Shown here: piece by piece, positions 8,140 through 18,475 of the stretch
Position numbering within the stretch: the stretch's first letter is position 1
Layout of the letters: each line of letters starts with the position of its first letter
Assembly: GCF_009765965.1 (NCBI RefSeq)
Contig: NZ_LMUL01000014.1
Location: 738,011 to 771,147, forward strand
Length of the DNA: 33,137 nucleotides
Origin: Caulobacter sp. S45
GTDB lineage: Bacteria > Pseudomonadota > Alphaproteobacteria > Caulobacterales > Caulobacteraceae
Direction of reading: 5' to 3'
The notes under the pieces: model-generated
What the model was told of the DNA's origin: nothing
The model's input: only the letters and a program-made list of their open reading frames with translations
Database searches by the model: none
Position numbers and translations under genes: made by a program

Positions 8140-8793
8140 CTAGCCCGTGACCCGCAGGTTGCCCGCCGAAGTCTTGCCGGTGCGGCGGTCCTGTTCGAGA
8201 TCGTAGGCGACTTGCTGGCCCTCGTTCAGGGCGTTGAGGCCGGCGCGTTCAACCGCCGAAACGTGCACGAAGATGTCCGGGCCGCCCTCGTCGGGCAGGA
8301 TGAAGCCGAAGCCCTTGGTGGCGTTGTACCACTTCACCTTGCCGCTGCCGGAGCCCATCGACTGGCCGCGAGGCGCGGGCGCGCGGTCGAAGCCACCGCC
8401 GCCGCCGCCGCCGCGATCGTAACCGCCGCCACCGCCGCCGCCGTAACCACCGCCGCCGCCGCCACCAAAGCCGCCGCGCTCACGGCCAAAGCCGCCACCG
8501 CCACCGCCACCGCCACCGGGGCCACGCGGACCGCCGGGGCCGCTACGAGGGGCTGACGATCGGGCGCCGCCACCGGGGGCCTGTCCGGTAACCTCGAGGT
8601 TGCCAGCCGCCGTCTTGCCCGAGCGGGCGTCCTGCTCAAGATCGAAGGAGACCGTTTGCCCTTCGTCCAGCGCACTCAAACCGGCGCGTTCCACGGCGGA
8701 GACATGCACGAAGATGTCTTGCCCGCCGTCATCGGGCTGGATGAACCCAAAACCCTTCGCCGTATTGAACCACTTGACCGTACCGCTAGCCAT
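8140..8793 (-). CDS. Two-domain cold-shock protein with glycine-rich linker
   Basis: This cytoplasmic protein should bind single-stranded RNA or DNA. Two cold-shock domains lie at residues 4-70 and 151-217, each with RNP1 KGFGFI and RNP2 DIFVHVS. They are close copies of one another. The linker of about 80 residues (71-150) is mostly glycine with scattered Arg, Phe and Tyr, including an RGG-like stretch. Two-domain Csp proteins (CspC/CspD types) are typical of Caulobacter, usually with a shorter linker. The ATG at 8793 is preferred to an in-frame TTG at 8796 because AAGGA lies eight bases before it. The poly-Gly linker is the unusual part and may vary between strains. Confidence 0.93.
   Translation of the reverse strand: MASGTVKWFNTAKGFGFIQPDDGGQDIFVHVSAVERAGLSALDEGQTVSFDLEQDARSGKTAAGNLEVTGQAPGGGARSSAPRSGPGGPRGPGGGGGGGGGFGRERGGFGGGGGGGYGGGGGGGYDRGGGGGGGFDRAPAPRGQSMGSGSGKVKWYNATKGFGFILPDEGGPDIFVHVSAVERAGLNALNEGQQVAYDLEQDRRTGKTSAGNLRVTG
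8394..8520. repeat. Low-complexity ccg/cca triplet tract coding for poly-Gly
   Basis: This stretch is built almost wholly from ccg and cca triplets on the plus strand, interrupted by a few other codons. It encodes the glycine-rich linker of the cold-shock protein. Triplet composition lets length change by slippage without a frameshift. Confidence 0.8.
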
Positions 8794-9155
8794 CAATCCT
8801 GTCCTTTTCGCGCCGGCGTTTCCTTTGCGCCTACGCCCGCGCCGCCGACTGTATCGCCCCTAAAGGCATCTCCCGAGGCGATCGTAATGCGATGTGCATC
8901 GCGCCAAACCTCGCTTATCGCTTTAGCCGCACATCGATCCAGACGCTATCCCAAACACGTGATCACGCCTTGGGCCCGGCTGACACCGCTGAACGGAGAC
9001 GCACCTCTCCCGTCGTCTTTTCGCCATACGCAAAAGAAGCTTAGCCGGTTCCCAACGAACAGCACAAAATTGAAGATATTTTTGCGGCGCCGATCTCTGT
9101 GGCGGATGCCCGCTTTCGCATCAGGCAAGACAGGTCTAAAGGCGGCGCCGTGGAG
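8794..9155. promoter_or_regulatory. 362-base divergent intergenic region (csp / DUF2946)
   Basis: No gene is seen here. The right part (about 9020-9090) is notably AT-richer. A perfect dyad gcgatg-tg-catcgc lies at 8889-8902, about 100 bases upstream of the cold-shock gene. Both promoters must lie in this gap, but I could not assign -35 and -10 boxes with confidence. The length leaves room for a cold-shock 5' leader of the sort csp messages often carry, which is inference. Confidence 0.4.
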
Positions 9156-9545
9156 ATGATGCGGAAAGCACAGGGCGTTTGGCGCGGCGGTCTTATCGCC
9201 CTGGCCCTTATCGCACTGTTCGTGCGGGTCATCGCTCCTCCCGGCTTCATGGTCTCCGGCGCCGAGCGGGCGGGGGCTTTCCCGCTGGTCATCTGCACCG
9301 GCCAGGGCCCGTTGACGCTCTGGACCGGAAAGGACAAGGCGCCGGCCCGCTCCCATAACGACAGCGCCTGCGCCTTCGCCGGCCACACCGCCGCCCCGCC
9401 GCCACCGCCCCTAAACGCACGCCTACCGGCCCGTGTCGCGCTGAGCGCCGAGCCCGGCAAGCGTATCGCCTACCTGGCTCCGGGCCTTGGCCTCGCCGCC
9501 CCGCCGCCGCCTTCCCACGCTCCACCCACGACGTCCGACGCCTGA
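9156..9545 (+). CDS. DUF2946 family protein
   Basis: The small protein has about 129 residues from ATG 9156 (a second ATG follows at 9159; an upstream GTG at 9150 and a longer reading are less likely). A single hydrophobic segment near residues 10-25 is followed by APPGFMV and PLVICTGQGP, which is the usual DUF2946 pattern of a membrane anchor followed by a Cys-containing periplasmic stretch. A CAFAGH segment with Cys and His and a proline-rich tail follow. Members of this family are often encoded beside TonB-dependent copper receptors, and here a TonB-dependent receptor starts 83 bases downstream. The molecular function is unknown. A role in metal handling is inference. Confidence 0.7.
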   Translation: MMRKAQGVWRGGLIALALIALFVRVIAPPGFMVSGAERAGAFPLVICTGQGPLTLWTGKDKAPARSHNDSACAFAGHTAAPPPPPLNARLPARVALSAEPGKRIAYLAPGLGLAAPPPPSHAPPTTSDA

Positions 9546-9553
9546 AGCGCCAG

Positions 9554-9575
9554 CGTGCGGGCTCCAGCCTGCACG
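9554..9575 (+). promoter_or_regulatory. Hairpin between the DUF2946 and receptor genes
   Basis: The arms 9554-9563 (cgtgcgggct) and 9566-9575 (agcctgcacg) can pair with one mismatch, leaving a usable stem of about eight pairs and a small loop. It lies 54 bases before the receptor start. It could set relative expression of the two genes or simply be GC-rich sequence. There is no U-tract. Confidence 0.3.
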
Positions 9576-9628
9576 TGTCCACGTCACACGCCGGACGCCA
9601 GCCGCGTCTCCGGCTGGGAGCACGTTCC

Positions 9629-11935
9629 ATGTCCCGTACCATCTTCGGCTCCGCCAGCGCCCTTGCGCTTGCGGCCGCCACCGCCTGCACCCCGGCTTAC
9701 GCCTCAGACCTCGACGTCCCAACCACCGTGTCCCCCGTGGTCGTCACCCAGTCTCGGACCGGAACCGATCAAGCGCCATTCCCCGGCGCATCCGTCACCC
9801 TGGACGCCCAGCAGGCCCGCGAAACCACCAACGTCTCGACGGTTGAAGACCTGCTGAAGTACCTGCCGGACGTGATGATCCGCCAGCGCCACGTCGGCGA
9901 CACCCAGGACCCGATCACCACCCGCACCTCGGGCGTCGGCGAAAGCGCGCGCAGCCTGGTCTATGTCGACGGCGTGCTGGTCTCGGCCCTGATCGGCAAC
10001 AACAACACCAACGCCTCGCCGCGCTGGGGACTGACGTCCCCGGAGTCGGTGGACCGGATCGAGGTGATGTACGGTCCCTATTCCGCGGCGTTCCCGGGAA
10101 ACTCCATTGGTGAGGTGGTGCAGATCACCACCCGCATGCCCGAGCATTTCGAAGCCCAGGCGAGCGTGGAAGGCGCCTGGCAGGACTTCGATCACTTCTC
10201 GACCCACGAAACCTTCCCGACCGGGCGGGTGAGCGGTTCGGTGGGCGACCGCATCGGCGCCTTCTCCTTCCGCCTGAGCGCCCAGCATCTCGACACCGAA
10301 GGCCAGCCCCTATTCGACGTCACAGCCCCGTTGGCCGGAACACCGGGTTCAGGCGGGACGCCAGTCGCCGGGGCCATCGCCACCATCAACCGTACCGGCG
10401 CCCCGGTCGCCCTGCTGGGCGTCGGCGGGCTGGAGCACCAGACGGAGGACAACCTGAATCTAAAGCTGGGTTACGACATCTCGCCCAGCTTGAGCGCCGC
10501 CTACACCGTGGGCTTCTTCCGCAATCTGGATAACGCCGTCGACCAGAGCTACCTGCGCAACGCTTCCGGGGCGCAGGTGTTCGCCGGCGCGCTCAATATA
10601 GCGGGCCTGCCGACGACGGTGCCCGCCAGCGCCTTCTCCAACGACCGCTACCATCTGGAGGAAGATCACCTCGCCCAGAGCTTCGCCCTGAACTCCCACA
10701 CCGGCGGCGTGTTCGACTGGAGCCTGACGGCCAGCACCTACGACTATCTGAAGGACCGTCAGCGCATGCCCACCGGCGCCCTGCCCGGCGCGAACGCCGG
10801 CGGCCCGGGAACCATCACCTCGCTCGACGGCACAGGCTGGTACACCCTGGATGCGCAGGGCGTATGGCGGCCACAGGGCGGTCTGCTCGGCGCGAACCGG
10901 ATCAGCTTCGGGGTGCACCAGGACCGCTTCCAGCTCGAGAACCCCAAGTACAACACAGCCAACTGGGTCGACGGCGGGGCGGGCGCGACCGCGACCTTGG
11001 GCAAGGGCAAGACCCAGACCAACGCGCTTTGGACCCAGGACGATATCCGCCTTGCGTCCCTGCTGACGCTTACGGTCGGTGGGCGTTACGAGCACTTCGA
11101 CGCCTATGACGGCCTGAACGCCAACCTCGCCTCGAACCAGAGCGTCAAACAGCCCGGCCTGTCGCACGACGCCTTCTCACCCAAGGCGGTGCTGGCCTTC
11201 ACGCCCCGGCCCGACTGGCGGTTCACCGCCTCGATCGGACGCGCCTACCGTTTCCCGACGGTGGAGGAGTTGTACCAAGCGATCACCACCGGGCCCCTGG
11301 TCACCATCCCCAACCCGAACCTGAAACCGGAAGACGCGGTGTCGGAGGAACTGTCGGCGCAGCGGACCTGGCCCAAGGCCATGCTGCGGCTGTCCCTGTT
11401 CGAGGAGCATGTCGACAACGCCCTGCTCTCGCAAAGCGGAACCCTGCCGGGCCAGACCGGCCTGTTCAGCTTCGTGCAGAACGTCGGCCGCACCCGCGCC
11501 CAGGGGGCCGAGCTAGTCGGCGAGGAACGCGATGTCGGACTGCCCGGCGTCGAGGTGTCCGGCTGGATCACCTATGTCGACTCCCAGATCCAGGCCGACA
11601 GCGGCTTCCCGGCGGCGGTCGGCAAGCAGATCCCGCAGCTGCCGAGACTACGGGGTGCGGCGACCGCGACCTGGCGACCGACGCAGAAGATCAGCTTCAC
11701 CGCCTCAGGACGCTACAGCGACCGTTCGTTCGGGACCATCGACAACTCCGATCACGTGGCCGACACCTTCACCGGCTTCGGAAGCTACTTCGTCATGGAT
11801 CTGCACGCCCGCTACGTCATCGATCCGCATCTGACCGGGGATGTCGGCGTCGATAACCTGACCGATCGCAGCTACTACCTGTTCCACCCCTTTCCCCAGC
11901 GCACCGTGGTGGCGGAGCTGACGTACCGGTATTGA
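9629..11935 (+). CDS. TonB-dependent outer-membrane receptor
   Basis: The gene encodes a 768-residue outer-membrane transporter powered by TonB-ExbBD. The start at ATG 9629 gives a clean signal peptide with cleavage likely after PAYA (about residue 25), and GGGAG lies upstream; a GTG at 9575 would only add a basic extension. A TonB-box-like VSPVVVTQSRT follows. The plug domain covers about residues 45-160, including DRIEVMYGPYSAAFPGNSIGEVV, and the 22-stranded barrel fills the rest, ending in the aromatic ELTYRY. The substrate is not readable from sequence. The adjoining DUF2946 gene points to copper or another metal, with low certainty. Confidence 0.92.
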   Translation: MSRTIFGSASALALAAATACTPAYASDLDVPTTVSPVVVTQSRTGTDQAPFPGASVTLDAQQARETTNVSTVEDLLKYLPDVMIRQRHVGDTQDPITTRTSGVGESARSLVYVDGVLVSALIGNNNTNASPRWGLTSPESVDRIEVMYGPYSAAFPGNSIGEVVQITTRMPEHFEAQASVEGAWQDFDHFSTHETFPTGRVSGSVGDRIGAFSFRLSAQHLDTEGQPLFDVTAPLAGTPGSGGTPVAGAIATINRTGAPVALLGVGGLEHQTEDNLNLKLGYDISPSLSAAYTVGFFRNLDNAVDQSYLRNASGAQVFAGALNIAGLPTTVPASAFSNDRYHLEEDHLAQSFALNSHTGGVFDWSLTASTYDYLKDRQRMPTGALPGANAGGPGTITSLDGTGWYTLDAQGVWRPQGGLLGANRISFGVHQDRFQLENPKYNTANWVDGGAGATATLGKGKTQTNALWTQDDIRLASLLTLTVGGRYEHFDAYDGLNANLASNQSVKQPGLSHDAFSPKAVLAFTPRPDWRFTASIGRAYRFPTVEELYQAITTGPLVTIPNPNLKPEDAVSEELSAQRTWPKAMLRLSLFEEHVDNALLSQSGTLPGQTGLFSFVQNVGRTRAQGAELVGEERDVGLPGVEVSGWITYVDSQIQADSGFPAAVGKQIPQLPRLRGAATATWRPTQKISFTASGRYSDRSFGTIDNSDHVADTFTGFGSYFVMDLHARYVIDPHLTGDVGVDNLTDRSYYLFHPFPQRTVVAELTYRY

Positions 11936-11948
11936 TGCCCAGACATGC

Positions 11949-11978
11949 AAAAGGCGCGCTCCGGTTGGAGCGCGCCTT
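11949..11978 (-). terminator. Terminator of rpmI-rplT (possibly bidirectional)
   Basis: A perfect 12-bp stem (arms 11951-11962 and 11967-11978, loop ggtt) is followed on the leftward strand by a T-run (bases 11952-11949, the outermost two from the stem itself). It lies 27 bases past the rplT stop and 15 past the receptor stop, so it can serve both convergent genes, with the better U-tract on the rplT side. Confidence 0.85.
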
Positions 11979-12005
11979 CAGCTAATCGGCAATGTAATCG
12001 TTGGC

Positions 12006-12365
12006 TTAGGCGGCCAGGGCGGTGCGGACCTGATCAGCGATCGCCTTGAAAGCGACCGGGTCGCTGCCGGCGATGTCGGCCAGCACCTTGCGGTCCATTT
12101 CCACGTTGGCCAAGTTCAGGCCATGGATGAACTGCGAATAGGTGAAGCCTTCCAGGCGCGCCGCTGCGTTGATCCGTTGGATCCACAGCGAGCGGAAATT
12201 GCGCTTGTTGATCTTGCGGTCGCGGTAGGCGTACTGCCCCGCGCGATCCACCGCCGCCTTGGCGGTGCGGATGGTGTTCTTGCGACGGCCATAGAAGCCC
12301 TTCGCCTGTTCTAGAACTTTCTTGTGCCGGGCGTGGGCGGTCACGCCCCTCTTCACGCGGGCCAT
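12006..12365 (-). CDS. rplT: 50S ribosomal protein L20
   Basis: L20 binds 23S rRNA early in 50S assembly. The 119-residue protein has the standard length and the family N-terminus [16 protein letters not shown], then [15 protein letters not shown] and [28 protein letters not shown] lies about eight bases before ATG 12365. It follows rpmI after 46 bases in the usual rpmI-rplT order. In several bacteria L20 represses this operon by binding its leader, and the structured rpmI leader here may serve such control. infC is not adjacent. Confidence 0.99.
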   Translation of the reverse strand: MARVKRGVTAHARHKKVLEQAKGFYGRRKNTIRTAKAAVDRAGQYAYRDRKINKRNFRSLWIQRINAAARLEGFTYSQFIHGLNLANVEMDRKVLADIAGSDPVAFKAIADQVRTALAA

Positions 12366-12411
12366 ATCATCTCACCTGTGTCTGGAATGGGAAAACCGAG
12401 GGCCGAGTCGA

Positions 12412-12609
12412 TCAGCCGTAAGGCATGAAGGACTTGATCTTCGGCGTGTCCGAGGCGGCCATGACCTTGGTTCCGCGATTGGTGCGGATGTACTTGGAAT
12501 TATGGCTGATCAGACGGTGGCGCTTGCCGGCGACGCCGGCCTTCACCAAACCCGAGGCGGTGATCTTGAAGCGCTTCTTGGCGCCCGACTTGGTCTTCAA
12601 CTTCGGCAT
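12412..12609 (-). CDS. rpmI: 50S ribosomal protein L35
   Basis: The 65-residue protein begins with the family-typical [15 protein letters not shown] and continues with [19 protein letters not shown]. The ATG at 12609 is fixed by that N-terminus; an upstream reading to 12672 is not supported. No Shine-Dalgarno sequence lies at normal distance. AGAAGG (12640-12635) is 25 bases upstream, separated from the start by a hairpin. It forms an operon with rplT, from a promoter near 12700-12728. Confidence 0.98.
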   Translation of the reverse strand: MPKLKTKSGAKKRFKITASGLVKAGVAGKRHRLISHNSKYIRTNRGTKVMAASDTPKIKSFMPYG

Positions 12610-12616
12610 TTTGCAT

Positions 12617-12640
12617 GCGGTCGTTTCCGACCGCCCTTCT
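12617..12640 (-). promoter_or_regulatory. rpmI ribosome-binding site with a hairpin between SD and start
   Basis: Reading leftward, AGAAGG (12640-12635) is followed by a perfect 7-bp stem (12634-12628 and 12623-12617) closed by a GAAA tetraloop. Seven bases then lead to the ATG at 12609. Leaving out the 18-base hairpin gives a normal seven-base spacing. The arrangement suggests that the folded hairpin brings the two elements together, or that it is an autoregulatory site for L20 or L35. Confidence 0.55.
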
Positions 12641-12652
12641 AACAAGCATGAC

Positions 12653-12686
12653 GAACCGCCATGGCATGCCAATGGCCAGGCGGTTC
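12653..12686 (-). promoter_or_regulatory. Upstream hairpin in the rpmI leader
   Basis: The arms gaaccgcc (12653-12660) and ggcggttc (12679-12686) pair perfectly, and an inner stem tggc (12662-12665) with gcca (12675-12678) extends the helix past a one-base bulge. It lies inside the predicted leader, just downstream of the likely transcription start, and could form part of a ribosomal-protein control element. Confidence 0.45.
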
Positions 12687-12699
12687 CGGAGAGCCGAGC

Positions 12700-12728
12700 T
12701 TTCTAGCGGTGAACCGCCGCCAAGGCAA
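12700..12728 (-). promoter_or_regulatory. Predicted promoter of rpmI-rplT
   Basis: On the leftward strand TTGCCTT (12728-12722) is separated by 14 bases from GCTAGAAA (12707-12700). The Caulobacter housekeeping consensus is TTGACGS, 10-14 bases, GCTANAWC, so the -10 box matches seven of eight. Transcription would begin near 12693, giving a leader of about 85 bases. Confidence 0.5.
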
Positions 12729-12754
12729 TGGCGACGGTTCGGCTATCCTCGCGA

Positions 12755-13204
12755 TCAGCTGTCGCTGTCGGCCGTGCCCGAAGCTTCGGAAGCGGCCTGG
12801 GGCAGATGGTCGGCCAGGTGCTTGAGGAAATCGCCCACGGGCAGCCCGCTGGCGTTGGCCATCTGCTGCACTTGGTCGCTACCGAGCGCATCGTGGATTT
12901 GCTGGGGCGAGACCGGCAGATTGTTGGCGCCGCCGAGCCAGGAGCCCACATGCTCGGACAGGCCGTTGGCTGCGAGGGTCTCGAGCATGCCGGCCATGCC
13001 GCCGCCCGCGCCGCCCTGGGCCGAACCGTCCTGGGCTCCGCCGCCGCCGAGCAAGGCGCCGACGATGTTGCTGCTCTGGCCCTGGCCGCCGCCCTGCTGC
13101 AGCAGGCTGCTGATGATGCCCATCGCGCCGCCGGCCTGTTCGCCTTCGCCCTGCTGACCGAGGGCACCCTGAACCATGCCGCTGAGATTGTCGAAGAGTC
13201 CCAC
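12755..13204 (-). CDS. YidB family (DUF937) protein
   Basis: The protein has 149 residues from GTG 13204. That start gives the family N-terminus MGLFDNLSG and has GGAG eight bases before it; an ATG at 13219 would add five residues but has a poor ribosome-binding site. The N-terminal half is rich in Gly and Gln. The C-terminal half has the conserved YidB core (GLSEHVGSWLGG, then the SPQQIHDALG and LPVGDFLKHLADHLP region). No enzymatic function is known for the family and no signal peptide is visible. It sits alone, with two stem-loops in its upstream region. Confidence 0.8.
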   Translation of the reverse strand: MGLFDNLSGMVQGALGQQGEGEQAGGAMGIISSLLQQGGGQGQSSNIVGALLGGGGAQDGSAQGGAGGGMAGMLETLAANGLSEHVGSWLGGANNLPVSPQQIHDALGSDQVQQMANASGLPVGDFLKHLADHLPQAASEASGTADSDS

Positions 13205-13222
13205 TGCCGTGTCTCCCATATC

Positions 13223-13266
13223 CACGGCCGATCGGCCGTGCGCCTAGCCAACGCCCGCTTAGGCGC
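13223..13266. promoter_or_regulatory. Two adjoining inverted repeats upstream of the YidB-like gene
   Basis: cacggcc-gatc-ggccgtg (13223-13240) is a perfect 18-bp palindrome. It adjoins a second inverted repeat with arms 13240-13246 (gcgccta) and 13260-13266 (taggcgc). Both lie within 62 bases upstream of the GTG start. They could be operators or leader hairpins. No U-tract follows on either strand. Confidence 0.35.
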
Positions 13267-13310
13267 TGGCCAGACCATAACCGATCGAGCCGCTTACGTC
13301 ACAGCATGGC

Positions 13311-13859
13311 TTAATGACAGTCGCAGTGGCGACGATGGTGGTGCAACCGCGTGGGCGAAGGGCCGACATACCTTCTGGAATCGGAAGCATAACGCAGGTC
13401 CAGCGCGCCGATCCCAGCAGCCACATTCAGACCGGTGTTGCCCTCAATGCTGAGGGGCTGGAGCGTCACGGTGTGGGTGGAACCGCCGATGAGGGCGTTG
13501 GCCCCCAGGCCGACACCCACCGTGGCGCTGGCGGTCAACCCGCCGTAGTGGCCGTGCAGATCGCCCGGTCCAAGGCGATCGGTCGGATTGAACACCGCCC
13601 AGACCAGCGTGCCCGAGCGCTTGTACCCGATGTCCATGCCGAACTTGGACATCGAGCCGATGTAGCGCTCGGTTCGATAACGGGTAGGAGAAAACACGCA
13701 GGCCAAGGGCCGTGAAGAGCCCACGACGAAACCCCAGCCGCTGCCGACATGACAGGTGAGCGTACCCACTTTGACGCCGCCGCCGCGCGCTTGCGCGGGG
13801 GCGCTCGCCATGAGCGTCGCCGCCCCGATGGCCGTCACGGCCAAAACCGTCTTCAGCAT
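13311..13859 (-). CDS. DUF992 domain secreted protein
   Basis: This 182-residue protein has a signal peptide ending near AQA (residues 22-24). The following domain, starting GGVKVGTLTCHVGSGWGFVVGS, with SKFGMDIGY, GVGLGANALIGGS and the final TGLNVAAGIGALDLRY, is the DUF992 pattern common in alphaproteobacteria. Two cysteines (in TLTCHV and LACVF) probably form a periplasmic disulfide. The tail is His-rich (LHHHRRHCDCH) and extends beyond the usual domain end, with two more cysteines, which might bind a metal. The function is unknown. Confidence 0.82.
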   Translation of the reverse strand: MLKTVLAVTAIGAATLMASAPAQARGGGVKVGTLTCHVGSGWGFVVGSSRPLACVFSPTRYRTERYIGSMSKFGMDIGYKRSGTLVWAVFNPTDRLGPGDLHGHYGGLTASATVGVGLGANALIGGSTHTVTLQPLSIEGNTGLNVAAGIGALDLRYASDSRRYVGPSPTRLHHHRRHCDCH

Positions 13860-13978
13860 TTCCCGTCGTCCTTCGCTGCACCCGCCCGAGGGCTAAAAGC
13901 GAACCAAGCTCGACGGTTCCGCCGAGCACCTCGTCCGCCTCCTGAGGAAACGACCGCGTACTCGGCGCGCCGCAGTCC

Positions 13979-14254
13979 TTAGTTCGAGGTGTGGGTGTGG
14001 ACGTAGTGGTGACGATGATGATGGCCGGTCAGACGGCGCACGCCATGGCCGATGCTGTGGCCAGTCGAGCGGACGGCGTAGCCGGCGTTGCCGACCTGAT
14101 GGGCGACGCCGCGATAGGTGCCCTTCACGATATGGCCCGTGCCGCGGACGATATTGTGGGCCGTGTCGGGCACCACGGACGCCGGCGAAGCGAAAGCGGG
14201 CGCCGCCGTCAGCATCATAGCGGCGGCTGCGGCCGCGATGGCTAGGGTCTTCAT
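13979..14254 (-). CDS. Small secreted His-rich protein
   Basis: The gene encodes a 91-residue protein with an obvious signal peptide (cleavage after AFA, about residue 22). The mature part is glycine- and histidine-rich, with repeated G-H-x-(V/I) units and a C-terminal cluster HHHRHHYVHTHTS. GGAGAG lies seven bases before ATG 14254, so it is well expressed as a real gene. No family is recognised. The His cluster suggests metal or anionic surface binding, by inference only. It lies between the DUF992 gene and gyrB, and all three run leftward. Confidence 0.7.
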   Translation of the reverse strand: MKTLAIAAAAAAMMLTAAPAFASPASVVPDTAHNIVRGTGHIVKGTYRGVAHQVGNAGYAVRSTGHSIGHGVRRLTGHHHRHHYVHTHTSN

Positions 14255-14290
14255 AGATAGCTCTCCTCAGTCCTAGGTACAGGAGCGCTT

Positions 14291-14322
14291 AAAGCCCAGC
14301 TTGGTTCCCGCAAAGCTTGGGC
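14291..14322 (-). terminator. Probable gyrB terminator
   Basis: The arms 14294-14302 and 14313-14322 pair with a single bulged base around a ten-base loop, followed leftward by a short TTT (14293-14291). It lies about 58 bases past the gyrB stop. The U-tract is short, so the strength is uncertain. Confidence 0.5.
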
Positions 14323-14379
14323 ACGCAGCTAGCCTGCGCCCGTTGGCCGGGCCCAGTGCTTGAGCCCTTAGCCTCCGCC

Positions 14380-18017
<3,638 letters not shown>

Positions 18018-18306
18018 AGGCCCCTCGGCTAGCACGCGCAGTCGATGCTTCCCACTGCGATGTCCGGCCACGGCTCGGCGCCCAGAGGGGGCTGAACGTG
18101 CGGCGGACACACCCGGTGTCGCTTTATCGCCACACCTCCGCGTGCATTGCAGCAATTTAATTCGACTTTAAAGGAGCGGGGGACCATATACCCGTCATCC
18201 GGTTCCGCCGGGGTTGTTTCTTCCTGTTTCGTGTTTGAGGAGGGAACAAGCTACCGAAGAGTGGCAGCCAAGGTGGGACGGACAAGGCCTCTCTAAGGAT
18301 AAGAAA

Positions 18307-18408
18307 ATGACCAACAAGCTGTTCAACATGACCGATCGTTTCGCAACTGCGGGAACGCTGCTCCTGGCGGTTCTCCCCCTGCTGGCCCTGGGCGCCTTCG
18401 CCCACTAG
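18307..18408 (+). CDS. 33-residue single-span membrane peptide
   Basis: ATG 18307 is preceded by AAGGA with good spacing (seven bases). The 33-residue product has a polar N-terminus with Lys, Asp and Arg and then a hydrophobic helix from about residue 13 to 32 (TAGTLLLAVLPLLALGAFA), ending in His. It is too short for standard gene finding. A longer in-frame reading from TTG 18214 has no support. It lies between recF and zapE, is transcribed away from recF and is followed by an inverted repeat at 18424-18451. Its function is unknown; many such peptides modulate membrane complexes. Confidence 0.6.
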   Translation: MTNKLFNMTDRFATAGTLLLAVLPLLALGAFAH

Positions 18409-18423
18409 GCCGCACGACGCGTC

Positions 18424-18451
18424 GCCCGACGGGAGTCGAATCCCGCCGGGC
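18424..18451. terminator. Inverted repeat after the small peptide gene (possible terminator)
   Basis: The arms 18424-18434 and 18441-18451 pair with one mismatch around a six-base loop. It lies 15 bases past the small ORF stop and 25 past the convergent zapE stop. Neither strand has a U-tract directly after the stem, so termination would be weak. The loop region holds two adjoining GANTC sites (18433-18437 and 18438-18442). Confidence 0.45.
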
Positions 18452-18475
18452 AAAAACGCCAACAAATACAATGGA

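Noticed and set aside
8334-8675. Alternative leftward frame through the glycine linker of the cold-shock gene
   Set aside because: It arises from the same triplet repeat read in another frame (Ala/Val-rich) and has no start signal or family.
18424-18451. Resemblance of gggagtcgaatccc to a tRNA T-arm
   Set aside because: The loop does not fit TTCRA, and no acceptor, D or anticodon arms lie upstream; the region is the end of a small ORF and a simple inverted repeat.
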